Shown here: piece after piece, positions 1 through 8,080 of the stretch
Layout: every line of letters begins with the position of its first letter
Numbering within the stretch: the first letter of the stretch is position 1
NCBI RefSeq assembly: GCF_947495925.1
Contig: NZ_CANMAU010000006.1
Location: 253,001 to 317,000 of the forward strand
Length of the DNA stretch: 64,000 nt
Reading direction: 5' to 3'
DNA from: an uncultured Algibacter sp.
GTDB lineage: Bacteria; Bacteroidota; Bacteroidia; Flavobacteriales; Flavobacteriaceae
Translations under genes and position numbers: made by a program
Notes under the pieces: generated by a model
Told to the model about the DNA's origin: nothing
What the model saw: the letters and a program-made list of their open reading frames with translations, nothing else
Database searches by the model: none

Positions 1-120
1 CAAGTAATTAACAATTAGTTGTTGTAAACTTTATGATTTTTATCATGTTTTAAGTTGTACATTTATGTTTAATTTATACTTTGTTTAAATCATTATTCCC
101 TTTAAAACTTCTAACTATCA

Positions 121-2676
121 ATGAAAGTAAAATTGACTCAGAAACCATCTAAAACGTATTCTCAAGATGAAGCCTTCGAAGCTTCTTTAAAATATTTTAA
201 AAACGATGACCTAGCAGCCCGTGTATGGCTTAATAAATATGCCTTAAAAGATTCCGAAGGAAACATTTATGAACTAACTCCTAATGATATGCATAAGCGT
301 ATAGCTAAAGAGATAGCCAGTGTAGAGGCAAAATATGCTAATCCTTTTACAGAAAATGAGATTTTTGATTTAATTAAGGACTTTAAATATATTGTTCCTC
401 AAGGAAGTCCAATGGCAGGAATTGGTAACCCTTTTCAGATAGGTTCGTTATCAAACTGTTTTGTAATTGGTAATTCTGGGGAGTCTGATTCTTATGGTGG
501 CATTATGAAGATTGATCAGGAGCAAGTACAACTTATGAAACGCCGCGGAGGTGTTGGGCATGATCTGTCGCATGTTCGTCCAAAAGGTTCTGCTGTAAAA
601 AACTCTGCTTTAACGTCAACAGGTCTTGTGCCATTTATGGAGCGCTATTCTAATTCTACAAGAGAAGTTGCTCAGGATGGGAGGAGAGGAGCGCTCATGC
701 TGTCTGTTTCCATTAATCACCCAGATTCAGAAGATTTTATCAATGCTAAATTAGAGCAAGGCAAAGTTACGGGTGCCAATGTATCTGTAAGAATTGATGA
801 TAGTTTTATGAAAGCCGTGAAAAACGGGGATAGCTACACTCAAAAATATCCTGTATTTAGTACCGAACCTAAAGTGTCAAAATCTATCGATGCGAATGCG
901 CTATGGAAAAAAATAGTACATAATGCATGGAAGTCTGCAGAGCCAGGAATTTTATTTTGGGATACGATTATTAATGAATCCGTTCCAGATTGTTACGCCG
1001 ATCTTGGATACAAAACAGTATCTACAAATCCCTGCGGAGAAATCCCATTATGTCCTTATGATTCATGTAGGTTACTAGCCATTAATTTGTTTTCATACGT
1101 TCAGGACCCGTTTACTGAAAAGGCAAAATTTGATTTTGATTTATTTAAAAAGCACGTGGCTATAGCTCAAAGAATAATGGATGATATTATTGATTTAGAG
1201 TTAGATAAAATTGATAATATTTTAAAGAAGATTGATTCAGATCCAGAATTGGACGAAGTGAAAGCTACAGAGCACAATTTATGGTTAAATATTAGAAAAA
1301 AAGCCCAAGAAGGAAGAAGAACGGGAGTTGGAATTACAGCCGAAGGAGATATGCTTGCAGCCTTAGGTATTCAATATGGAAGTGAAGCTGGGAATGCATT
1401 TTCAATAGAAGTTCATAAAACAATTGCAATTGAAGCCTATCGTGCATCTGTACATTTAGCTAAGGACCGTGGTGCATTTTCAATATTTGATGCTGATCGT
1501 GAAAAGGATAATCCTTTTATTCAAAGATTAAAAGACGCTGATAGTAAATTGTATTATGAAATGTTGGAATATGGTAGAAGAAATATTGCATTGTTAACTA
1601 TTGCCCCAACAGGTACAACGAGTTTAATGACGCAAACAACATCTGGTATTGAGCCCGTATTTATGCCCGTATATAAGCGCAGAAGAAAGGTAAATCCTAA
1701 TGATAAAGAAGTTCGTGTTGATTTTGTTGATGAGGTTGGTGATTCTTGGGAAGAATATGTAGTGTTTCATCATAGATTTAAACAATGGATGGAAGTAAAT
1801 GGGATTGATAGTTCTAAAAATTTCTCGCAAGATGAAATAGATGCCCTTATTAAACAGTCTCCTTATTTTGGAGCCACCTCAAATGATGTAGATTGGTTGA
1901 GTAAAGTAAGCATGCAAGGTGCTATTCAAAAATGGGTAGATCATTCCATAAGTGTAACTATTAATTTACCAAACAATGTATCTGAAGATTTGGTTGGTGA
2001 GTTATATATGAAAGCTTGGGAGGTAGGTTGCAAAGGTGTCACTGTTTATAGAGATGGTTCACGTTCTGGGGTTTTAATTTCTAACGATGAGAAAAAAGAA
2101 GATGAGGTGGATGATAAGCTTACGGCGTTTCCTATAAAGCGCCCACAGATTCTAGAAGCAGATGTGGTTCGCTTTCAGAATAATAAAGAAAAATGGATTG
2201 CTTTTATTGGTTTAATTGATGATAAACCATATGAGGTTTTTACAGGTTTGGTTGACGATGAAGATGGGATTTTAATTCCTAGATGGGTAAACAAAGGGTT
2301 AATTATTAAAAATAGGGACGAACAAGGTGCCTCTCGTTACGATTTTCAGTATAAGAATACAAGAGGATATAAGACGACTATTGAAGGGTTGTCACATAAG
2401 TTTAATCCCGAATATTGGAATTATGCTAAACTAATTTCGAGTACATTACGTCATGGTATGCCTATTGATAATATTGTGGACTTAATAAATAGTCTACAAT
2501 TAGATAGTGAGTCTATAAATACCTGGAAAAATGGTGTTGGGCGTGCCTTAAAACGTTATGTAGCCGACGGTACTAAAGCCAAAGGACAGGCTTGTGATAA
2601 TTGTAAATCTAAAAATTTAATTTACCAAGAAGGATGCTTAACCTGTAAAGACTGTGGTTCTTCTAAATGTGGATAG
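121..2676 (+). CDS. nrdJ: Adenosylcobalamin-dependent (class II) ribonucleotide reductase
   Basis: This enzyme reduces ribonucleotides to deoxyribonucleotides in the cytoplasm with adenosylcobalamin as radical source, so it needs no oxygen. The 851-aa protein has an ATP-cone-like N-terminus, the first redox cysteine in SNCF (C113), the finger-loop motif NPCGEIPL with C305 as the likely radical cysteine, a TSCPD-type domain at about residues 710-815, and a C-terminal cysteine tail (CDNC...CLTC.DC) that probably re-reduces the active site. The start is ATG after a short AT-rich leader containing a promoter-like TATACTTTG at about 78-86. I saw no cobalamin riboswitch in the 120 bases available upstream. 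It ends at a bidirectional terminator shared with the convergent ABC gene. The family call is secure. Confidence 0.95.
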   Translation: MKVKLTQKPSKTYSQDEAFEASLKYFKNDDLAARVWLNKYALKDSEGNIYELTPNDMHKRIAKEIASVEAKYANPFTENEIFDLIKDFKYIVPQGSPMAGIGNPFQIGSLSNCFVIGNSGESDSYGGIMKIDQEQVQLMKRRGGVGHDLSHVRPKGSAVKNSALTSTGLVPFMERYSNSTREVAQDGRRGALMLSVSINHPDSEDFINAKLEQGKVTGANVSVRIDDSFMKAVKNGDSYTQKYPVFSTEPKVSKSIDANALWKKIVHNAWKSAEPGILFWDTIINESVPDCYADLGYKTVSTNPCGEIPLCPYDSCRLLAINLFSYVQDPFTEKAKFDFDLFKKHVAIAQRIMDDIIDLELDKIDNILKKIDSDPELDEVKATEHNLWLNIRKKAQEGRRTGVGITAEGDMLAALGIQYGSEAGNAFSIEVHKTIAIEAYRASVHLAKDRGAFSIFDADREKDNPFIQRLKDADSKLYYEMLEYGRRNIALLTIAPTGTTSLMTQTTSGIEPVFMPVYKRRRKVNPNDKEVRVDFVDEVGDSWEEYVVFHHRFKQWMEVNGIDSSKNFSQDEIDALIKQSPYFGATSNDVDWLSKVSMQGAIQKWVDHSISVTINLPNNVSEDLVGELYMKAWEVGCKGVTVYRDGSRSGVLISNDEKKEDEVDDKLTAFPIKRPQILEADVVRFQNNKEKWIAFIGLIDDKPYEVFTGLVDDEDGILIPRWVNKGLIIKNRDEQGASRYDFQYKNTRGYKTTIEGLSHKFNPEYWNYAKLISSTLRHGMPIDNIVDLINSLQLDSESINTWKNGVGRALKRYVADGTKAKGQACDNCKSKNLIYQEGCLTCKDCGSSKCG

Positions 2677-2694
2677 TTTTATGAGTTATTCACT

Positions 2695-2724
2695 AAAAAA
2701 GGGAGCTATTGGGCTCCCTTTTTA
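2695..2724. terminator. Bidirectional intrinsic terminator between nrdJ and the ABC gene
   Basis: GGGAGC and GCTCCC form a 6-bp stem with a 6-nt loop, flanked by an A-run on one side and a T-run on the other. It can therefore stop both nrdJ and the convergent minus-strand ABC gene. Confidence 0.8.
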
Positions 2725-2726
2725 TT

Positions 2727-3389
2727 TTATTGAAGACTACCCATGTTTAAGTATTTGTAAACTTCCAGTTCTTTTAGATCTTTAATAAGTTTGGTGTGGC
2801 CATTTTTAATGAGGTACAGATTATCTGAAACATCTATAATATGTTGATACATGTGATCTGTAACGATGATAACTTTGTGATGTTTCTCTTCTAAAATAAT
2901 ACCTTTAAAAGTTTCTATCTGTAAAGGTGCTAAATGAGAAAAAGGTTCGTCTAATAAAACTATTTTTCGCTGGCTTCTTAAAATGATGTATGTTTCAATA
3001 ATTCGACGTTCACCACCAGATAAATTGTTAAACTTTTTGTTTTTGTGATTTTTGAAACCTTCAAAGTAAATAATAAAATCGTACCAATTCACATTAAACA
3101 TTTTAAAAACCATGTTTAATTTCATCAATTTGGGTATAAAATGGTATTGAGGTAAATAAGCAACTGATTTTGTACGATATAAAGGCTTTATAATAGGCTT
3201 GTTATCTAATCTTATTAGTTTGTATTTGGGTTTTAAACTTCCAAAAATGATGTTTAATAAACAACTTTTGCCACAACCATTACTTCCTAGAATACTAGTA
3301 ACTTTTCCTGTTTCGCCTTTTAAATAAACTCCATTTAAAATACGTTTCTCTTTAAAGTTAAGTTCAACATTATCTATTTCTAGAGTCAT
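2727..3389 (-). CDS. ABC transporter ATP-binding protein (short form)
   Basis: The 220-aa protein is an ABC ATPase that should power a membrane transporter. Visible motifs are Walker A GSNGCGKS (35-42), Q-loop near residue 81, signature LSGGE (123-127), Walker B IVLLDE (143-148) and the switch histidine H179. The substrate cannot be deduced. Its only operon partner is a 95-aa membrane protein that overlaps its start by 4 bases, and no ordinary permease is adjacent. It is lysine-rich and has no C-terminal accessory domain. It could be part of an exporter or a self-protection ABC system. The ATPase assignment is firm; the transporter role is inferred. Confidence 0.85.
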   Translation of the reverse strand: MTLEIDNVELNFKEKRILNGVYLKGETGKVTSILGSNGCGKSCLLNIIFGSLKPKYKLIRLDNKPIIKPLYRTKSVAYLPQYHFIPKLMKLNMVFKMFNVNWYDFIIYFEGFKNHKNKKFNNLSGGERRIIETYIILRSQRKIVLLDEPFSHLAPLQIETFKGIILEEKHHKVIIVTDHMYQHIIDVSDNLYLIKNGHTKLIKDLKELEVYKYLNMGSLQ

Positions 3390-3673
3390 ATAAATTCTTT
3401 CAATATAAGTAAGAAAGGTAAAGAAATAATAGTATCCATAATGAAAACTAATGAAAATAACTTGAAAGTTGAAATGCCCAAGTTTTTATAAAAAATAAGT
3501 TTGCGTTTACCATGAGTTTCATTGAGCACGTACCATAAAAAAAGGAGCAGTACAATTTTAACTAATAGAATGGGAATGGTATGAAAACGTAAGGATAAAA
3601 AAAATAGGTTTATGCCAAAAGACCAAAGGATTAATGGTCTGTAAAAAACAAAAATTAAAAATATTTGCTGCAT
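3386..3673 (-). CDS. Small three-helix membrane protein next to ABC ATPase
   Basis: This 95-aa protein is not recognised. Hydrophobic stretches at about residues 3-26, 33-50 and 68-92 predict three membrane helices joined by a short basic loop (HGKRK). The stop overlaps the start of the ABC ATPase by 4 bases (ATGA type), which points to translational coupling and a shared complex. It is much shorter than normal ABC permeases, so it may be a reduced permease half that oligomerises or an accessory subunit. I see no frameshift debris upstream that would suggest a truncated longer permease. Confidence 0.6.
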   Translation of the reverse strand: MQQIFLIFVFYRPLILWSFGINLFFLSLRFHTIPILLVKIVLLLFLWYVLNETHGKRKLIFYKNLGISTFKLFSLVFIMDTIISLPFLLILKEFI

Positions 3674-3741
3674 AAGTGTCTAATATAACGTTTATAGTTT
3701 AGAGTTATTTTCTAATTGCGTTATTAGGGGGAATTGCAACC

Positions 3742-3771
3742 ATTGAAAATTCATAAATTATCGTATTTTTG
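3742..3771 (+). promoter_or_regulatory. Bacteroidota-type promoter for prfA-pyrF
   Basis: A TATTTTTG -7 box (3764-3771) matches TAnnTTTG, with ATTG 18 bases upstream as an imperfect -33 element. Predicted transcription start is near 3778, about 15 bases before the prfA start codon. Confidence 0.5.
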
Positions 3772-3792
3772 ATTCCCAATTAAAATAGGCAG

Positions 3793-4869
3793 ATGTTAGA
3801 GAAATTACAAATAGTAAAACAACGTTTTGATGAGGTGAGTGATTTAATTATTCAACCAGATATTATTACAGATCAAAAACGTTATGTGGAGTTAAATAGA
3901 GAGTATAAGGATTTGAGAATCCTTATGGAAAAGCGTGAGCAATACATAGAGTTAACGAACAATTTAACTGAAGCCGAAGAAATAATTGCAGACGGGAGTG
4001 ATACTGAAATGGTGGACATGGCCAAAATGCAATATGACGAAGCTAAAGCAGGAATTCCGGTTTTGGAAGAGGAAATTAAAGTGCTATTAATACCAAAAGA
4101 TCCAGAAGATAGCAAAAATGCAGTGGTAGAATTACGTGCAGGAACTGGTGGAGATGAGGCTAGTATTTTTGCAGGAGATTTATTTAGAATGTATACCAAG
4201 TACTGTGAAGGTAGAGGTTGGCGTGTAGATACTGTAGATTTTAGTGAAGGAACAAATGGCGGTTTTAAAGAGATTCAATTTGAGGTTTCTGGAGAAGATG
4301 TATATGGAACTCTTAAGTTTGAGGCAGGAGTACATCGTGTACAGCGCGTACCTCAAACAGAAACTCAAGGTAGAGTGCATACTAGTGCCGCAACGGTTAT
4401 GGTATTTCCAGAGGCCGAAGAGTTTGATGTAGAAATTAATCCTAAAGATGTCCGTATTGACTTTTTCTGTTCTTCAGGTCCAGGAGGGCAGTCTGTAAAT
4501 ACAACATATTCGGCAGTTCGCTTAACACATATTCCAACGGGTTTAGTAGCGCAATGTCAAGATCAAAAATCGCAACATAAAAATAAAGAAAAAGCCTTTA
4601 AGGTATTGCGCTCCAGGTTATATGATCTAGAATTGGCTAAAAAGATGGAGGAGGATGCTGCGCTGCGGGGAACCATGGTAACAAGTGGTGATAGAAGTGC
4701 AAAAATTAGAACGTATAACTATCCGCAAGGTCGTGTTACAGATCATAGAATAGGGTTGACGCTTTATGATTTGTCAAACATTGTTAATGGAGACATTCAA
4801 AAAATAATAGACGAATTGCAGTTGGCCGAAAATACCGAAAAGTTAAAAGCTAATAACGATCAGATATAA
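3793..4869 (+). CDS. prfA: Peptide chain release factor 1
   Basis: RF1 recognises UAA and UAG in the ribosomal A site and triggers peptide release. The 358-aa length is usual for bacterial RF1. The catalytic GGQ motif is at residues 231-233, and the codon-recognition tripeptide is PQT (187-189), fitting the RF1 PxT pattern rather than the SPF of RF2. The N-terminal helical domain and the C-terminal tail of RF1 are present. A promoter-like box sits directly upstream, and pyrF follows after 10 bases, so the two are probably co-transcribed. Confidence 0.97.
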   Translation: MLEKLQIVKQRFDEVSDLIIQPDIITDQKRYVELNREYKDLRILMEKREQYIELTNNLTEAEEIIADGSDTEMVDMAKMQYDEAKAGIPVLEEEIKVLLIPKDPEDSKNAVVELRAGTGGDEASIFAGDLFRMYTKYCEGRGWRVDTVDFSEGTNGGFKEIQFEVSGEDVYGTLKFEAGVHRVQRVPQTETQGRVHTSAATVMVFPEAEEFDVEINPKDVRIDFFCSSGPGGQSVNTTYSAVRLTHIPTGLVAQCQDQKSQHKNKEKAFKVLRSRLYDLELAKKMEEDAALRGTMVTSGDRSAKIRTYNYPQGRVTDHRIGLTLYDLSNIVNGDIQKIIDELQLAENTEKLKANNDQI

Positions 4870-4879
4870 AATAAATTAA

Positions 4880-5692
4880 GTGACTACAGGCCAACTCGTT
4901 CAAGAAATCAAAAAAAAGAAATCCTTTTTATGTATAGGATTAGATGTTGATTTAAATAAAATTCCAGAATACTTATTAGAAGAAGAAGATCCTATTTTTG
5001 CTTTTAATAAAGCTATCATTGATGCTACACATCACTTGTGTGTGGCTTACAAACCTAATACAGCTTTTTATGAAGCTTACGGATTAAAAGGTTGGAAAGC
5101 TTTAGAAAAAACGATCAATTATTTGAATGAAAAACATCCTGAAATTTTTACCATTGCAGATGCTAAGCGAGGAGATATTGGGAATACCAGTACCATGTAT
5201 GCTAAAGCATTTTTTGAGGATTTAGCTTTTGACTCAGTTACAGTAGCTCCTTATATGGGTAAAGATTCTATTGAGCCGTTTTTGGCTTTTGAAAATAAGC
5301 ATACTATTCTTTTAGCTTTAACCTCTAACCAAGGAGCTTTTGATTTTCAAACAAAGACCATGGACGGAAAAGAGGTTTATAAGCAGGTTTTGGAAACTTC
5401 TAAATCATGGCAGAACTCAGAAAACCTAATGTATGTGGTCGGTGCAACTAAGGCTGAATTTTTAGTAGATATTAGAAAAATGATTCCAGATAGTTTTTTG
5501 TTAGTTCCTGGGGTGGGAGCCCAAGGAGGTAACTTACAAGAGGTGTGTAAATATGGGATGAATGATACAATTGGTTTGCTGATTAATTCATCCCGAGGTA
5601 TTATTTATGCCTCTAAAGGACATGACTTTGCACAAGCAGCAGCAGCAAAAGCCGAAGAACTTCAAAATGATATGGCTGCTATTTTAAGTTAG
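4880..5692 (+). CDS. pyrF: Orotidine 5'-phosphate decarboxylase (type 2)
   Basis: This is the last enzyme of de novo UMP synthesis, converting OMP to UMP and CO2. The 270-aa protein has the catalytic D-x-K-x-x-D in DAKRGD (D94, K96, D99) followed by IGNTS, which is the long (type 2) PyrF form. The start is GTG; the N-terminus [20 protein letters not shown] matches where the family normally begins and no better ATG exists upstream. It follows prfA by 10 bases. Confidence 0.95.
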   Translation: MTTGQLVQEIKKKKSFLCIGLDVDLNKIPEYLLEEEDPIFAFNKAIIDATHHLCVAYKPNTAFYEAYGLKGWKALEKTINYLNEKHPEIFTIADAKRGDIGNTSTMYAKAFFEDLAFDSVTVAPYMGKDSIEPFLAFENKHTILLALTSNQGAFDFQTKTMDGKEVYKQVLETSKSWQNSENLMYVVGATKAEFLVDIRKMIPDSFLLVPGVGAQGGNLQEVCKYGMNDTIGLLINSSRGIIYASKGHDFAQAAAAKAEELQNDMAAILS

Positions 5693-5765
5693 TGGTTGTT
5701 TGTAAGTTATGTGTCATTTAAGAAATAACCAAATAAGTTAAATGACGAATTAAATTTTACTTACA

Positions 5766-6314
5766 ATGAAAAGAAGCCAATTTTTAAACTTATTCACTAT
5801 TGCTGGAGTTGTTACACTAGTTCCATACAAAGCTATTGCAAATTCTAAGTTGTTTTCAAGAATTAAAGAAGGTTTCATGGTTTTAGCTGGTAAAGACAGG
5901 AATGATAAACCCCTTACTATTTTTGGTAGTGATACCTTTACTACCAAAGTTTCAACTAAGGACTCGAATGGAGATATGTTTATATTCGAATCTGTACGGA
6001 TGGGAAAAGGTGGGCCCTCAAGTCATTTTCACTACGAACAAGATGAATGGTGGTATATTTTGGAAGGAGAATTTGAAATTATCGTTGGAAATAGTATTTA
6101 CAAAGCAAAAGCTGGAGATAGTGTATTCGGTCCTAGAATGGTACCACATAGTTTTTCCAAAACAAGTGAGGGGAAAGGAAAGCTATTAATCACTTACCAA
6201 CCTGCAGGTAAAATGGAGGAGTGCTTTAAATTGATTAGCGGTGGAGCAACAAAGAATTTCAGTAAAGAACAATGGAACTCTTTTGTGAAAAAATACGGGT
6301 TTGAAAATGCTTAG
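5766..6314 (+). CDS. Exported cupin-domain protein
   Basis: This is a single-domain cupin of 182 aa. The N-terminus (about residues 1-26) looks like an export signal with a KRSQFL start resembling a twin-arginine motif in which the first Arg is Lys. Cupin motif 1 appears as HFHYEQDE (metal ligands H87, H89, E94) followed by Y.LEG, and motif 2 as GDSVFGPRMVPHSF with H128. Relatives are often called quercetin-dioxygenase-like, but the substrate is unknown. It stands alone after pyrF with a 73-base gap, and a complex palindromic element follows its stop codon. Metal-binding cupin is well supported; enzyme activity is not. Confidence 0.8.
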   Translation: MKRSQFLNLFTIAGVVTLVPYKAIANSKLFSRIKEGFMVLAGKDRNDKPLTIFGSDTFTTKVSTKDSNGDMFIFESVRMGKGGPSSHFHYEQDEWWYILEGEFEIIVGNSIYKAKAGDSVFGPRMVPHSFSKTSEGKGKLLITYQPAGKMEECFKLISGGATKNFSKEQWNSFVKKYGFENA

Positions 6315-6340
6315 AATACAATTGAAATAAAAAACGAACA

Positions 6341-6478
6341 CACAACAAAGTGTAAAAATAATTGCTTGGGTCTAGCTTACTCGGAAAACCCTGCTGATTT
6401 CCCTATGGTTCATTCCATTTTTGGAAAGTTAGTTGCTTAATCACGAAGCTATCCTTACACAGACCATAATCGTTATAC
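6341..6478 (+). repeat. Possible attC-like or dispersed flavobacterial repeat
   Basis: Roughly 138 bases between the cupin stop and the BtuF-like gene carry no ORF. The segment starts with ACACAAC and ends with GTTATAC, which loosely resemble the outer R sites of integron attC elements. Inside are inverted GTGTAA/TTACAC and TTTCC/GGAAA arms. The next start codon follows 23 bases after GTTATAC, as in a gene cassette. The match to the attC consensus is imperfect and the arms are asymmetric, so a non-mobile dispersed repeat is equally possible. Confidence 0.3.
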
Positions 6479-6500
6479 AAATAGCGCGATTTCTTGTTAT

Positions 6501-7307
6501 ATGAAAATTGAAGATCAAATAAACAGAATACTTCATATAAATGAAACGCCAAAACGTATTATTTCATTGGTTCCCAGCCAAACAGAACTACTTTGCGATT
6601 TGGGTTTACAATCTTCATTAGTGGGTGTCACAAAATTTTGCGTACATCCGCATCATATTAAAAAGGAGGTAGTTATAGTTGGTGGTACCAAGCAAATTCA
6701 TATCGATAAAATACGAGGTTTACGTCCTGATATTATTCTCTGTAATAAAGAAGAAAACACGAAGGATATTGTGGTGGCTTGCCAGTCTATCTGTAATGTG
6801 CATGTCTCTGATATTTATAATACAAATGATAGCCTCGAATTAATTAAGGCTTATGGGGCTATTTTTGATAGTAAAGAAACTGCGTCTCAAATAACGGATA
6901 CTATTAAAGAAGAGCTAGTAGCGTTTGAAGACTTTATTAGAGATAAACCTATTTTGAAAACTGCATATTTTATTTGGAGAGCACCTTGGATGGTGGCTGC
7001 AAATAATACATTTGTTAATTATTTGCTTGAGTTAAATAAGTTTGAAAATGTTTTTGAGGATAAAACGAGATATCCGGAGGTAGATCTTAAAGAGGAAAGT
7101 CAGAAAAGAGAAATTGACTTAGTATTATTGTCTTCAGAGCCATTTCCTTTTAAGGACTTGCATAAAAATGAAGTACAAGAATACTTTACCAATGCCACAA
7201 TTAAATTAGTGGATGGCGAAATGTTTTCTTGGTATGGTTCAAGACTTGCAAAAGCGTTTCAGTATTTTAAATCGCTCCGTTTAAATCTTCAGAATATTCA
7301 AGCTTAG
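6501..7307 (+). CDS. BtuF-like helical-backbone binding protein without signal peptide
   Basis: This 268-aa protein belongs to the TroA/BtuF fold used by periplasmic binding proteins for cobalamin, haem and siderophores. It has the typical start (RIISLVPSQTELLCDLGL), the GG-containing first-lobe segment and a long linking helix (about residues 115-150). Family members of this form are commonly annotated as cobalamin-binding. It has no signal peptide or lipobox, and the fold begins at about residue 18, so it is either cytoplasmic or exported by an unusual route. No BtuC/BtuD genes are adjacent. The window also holds two B12 enzymes, nrdJ and icmF. The fold is confident; the cobalamin ligand is inference. 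Confidence 0.75.
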   Translation: MKIEDQINRILHINETPKRIISLVPSQTELLCDLGLQSSLVGVTKFCVHPHHIKKEVVIVGGTKQIHIDKIRGLRPDIILCNKEENTKDIVVACQSICNVHVSDIYNTNDSLELIKAYGAIFDSKETASQITDTIKEELVAFEDFIRDKPILKTAYFIWRAPWMVAANNTFVNYLLELNKFENVFEDKTRYPEVDLKEESQKREIDLVLLSSEPFPFKDLHKNEVQEYFTNATIKLVDGEMFSWYGSRLAKAFQYFKSLRLNLQNIQA

Positions 7308-7413
7308 TTCTGTCGTCAACAAAGTTTGTTATTCTGTTTTCCAATTCTTTCAAACTAATAAGTTTACTTAGGTTGGGTTTTATTTTTCCAACTCTACAAA
7401 AATGTGTATTCAT
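7267..7413 (-). CDS. Possible 48-aa protein overlapping the BtuF-like gene end
   Basis: A 48-codon ORF on the minus strand starts with MNTHFCRVGKIK and ends in a mixed-charge helix-like segment. It overlaps the last 41 bases of the BtuF-like gene on the other strand. There is no recognisable family, and no clear TAnnTTTG box was seen upstream. It may be real, since it fills most of an otherwise empty gap, but chance is a fair alternative. Confidence 0.25.
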   Translation of the reverse strand: MNTHFCRVGKIKPNLSKLISLKELENRITNFVDDRTKLEYSEDLNGAI

Positions 7414-7446
7414 AACGTTCTGTTTGTTTATATAAAGTACGTGTAA

Positions 7447-7463
7447 ACATCTAATTTAGATGT
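7447..7463. promoter_or_regulatory. 17-base palindrome, possible operator
   Basis: ACATCTAA-T-TTAGATGT is a perfect 8-bp inverted repeat with one central base, lying between the 48-aa ORF and the first small paralogous gene. Length and symmetry fit a dimeric repressor site; no regulator is suggested by context. Confidence 0.3.
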
Positions 7464-7490
7464 GATTAAATGGTTAAAAAATTATGAAGA

Positions 7491-7682
7491 TTAAATTATC
7501 GATTGCGATTGCTCTCTGTTTAGATATTTCAATCTGTTAATCTTATTGTGCAAAAGAATAGCTTGATACTCCAAGGCATCGCTTAATGAAGCATCACTTT
7601 GTTTTAAATTGTAAGCTAATTCTATAAGTTGCTTATACTTGTTTTTTAATTTTCTTTGGTGATTTTTTATCAATGTATTCAT
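7491..7682 (-). CDS. Small helical protein, paralogue 1 of a tandem pair
   Basis: This 63-aa, highly charged protein should be all-helical with coiled-coil character. It aligns over most of its length with the 71-aa product of the neighbouring upstream gene: both have a K.KYK.L.E.AYN segment, a (Q)(S/T)D..LSD..EY.A motif and end in NRLKYL.REQ. The pattern resembles the small flavobacterial Lacal_2735-type family as I remember it. Function unknown. The two genes lie 77 bases apart in the same orientation, which suggests tandem duplication. Confidence 0.6.
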   Translation of the reverse strand: MNTLIKNHQRKLKNKYKQLIELAYNLKQSDASLSDALEYQAILLHNKINRLKYLNREQSQSII

Positions 7683-7759
7683 GTTCGTAATATTTATATA
7701 ATAATTACGGACTTACTGAAACTCTAGATGTGCGGTAAAAGTTAAATAAATGATAAATA

Positions 7760-7975
7760 TTACACTGCTCTCTGTTGCTGTTCTCTATAAAGATATTTCA
7801 ATCTATTAAGCTTATTAAGAAGTTTTATAGCTCTGTATTCAGAGATATCGCTTAGTGCAGAATCGGTTTGCCGAAAATTATATGCTTGCTCAACTAGGCT
7901 TTTGTATTGCTTGTTGAGTTCAACCTGATGAATTCTTAAGGAGTCGATTCTGTTCATTTGTTGATTGATATTCAA
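7760..7975 (-). CDS. Small helical protein, paralogue 2 of a tandem pair
   Basis: This 71-aa protein is the longer and upstream member of the pair. It shares the QYKSLVEQAYN...SALSD..EYRA...LNRLKYL.REQQ backbone with its 63-aa neighbour, plus an extra N-terminal helix (MNINQQMNRIDSLRIHQ). No signal peptide or membrane segment is visible, so it should be cytoplasmic. Function unknown; resemblance to Lacal_2735-type proteins is from memory. Confidence 0.65.
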   Translation of the reverse strand: MNINQQMNRIDSLRIHQVELNKQYKSLVEQAYNFRQTDSALSDISEYRAIKLLNKLNRLKYLYREQQQRAV

Positions 7976-8034
7976 GTACTTAAATATACATTTTTTATTT
8001 TAAAAAATAAACTATTTGAGTATATTAAATAAAA

Positions 8035-8060
8035 AAGCCGAATAATAATATTCGGCTTTA
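8035..8060 (-). terminator. Intrinsic terminator of the DUF4197 gene
   Basis: AAGCCGAAT and ATTCGGCTT form a 9-bp stem with a short loop, followed on the minus strand by a T-run. It lies about 20 bases after the DUF4197 stop codon. Confidence 0.8.
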
Positions 8061-8080
8061 AGTTATTTCTATAGCGTTTA

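Noticed and set aside
1-120. Possible cobalamin riboswitch before nrdJ
   Set aside because: Only 120 bases are visible and no B12-box-like sequence was found; icmF and the BtuF-like gene also lack one in their upstream regions.
3882-4432. ORFs in other frames inside prfA
   Set aside because: They overlap a highly conserved gene completely, lack promoters and have no family resemblance; the same holds for the other ORFs lying inside icmF, dnaJ, uvrB, the T9SS genes and other long genes.
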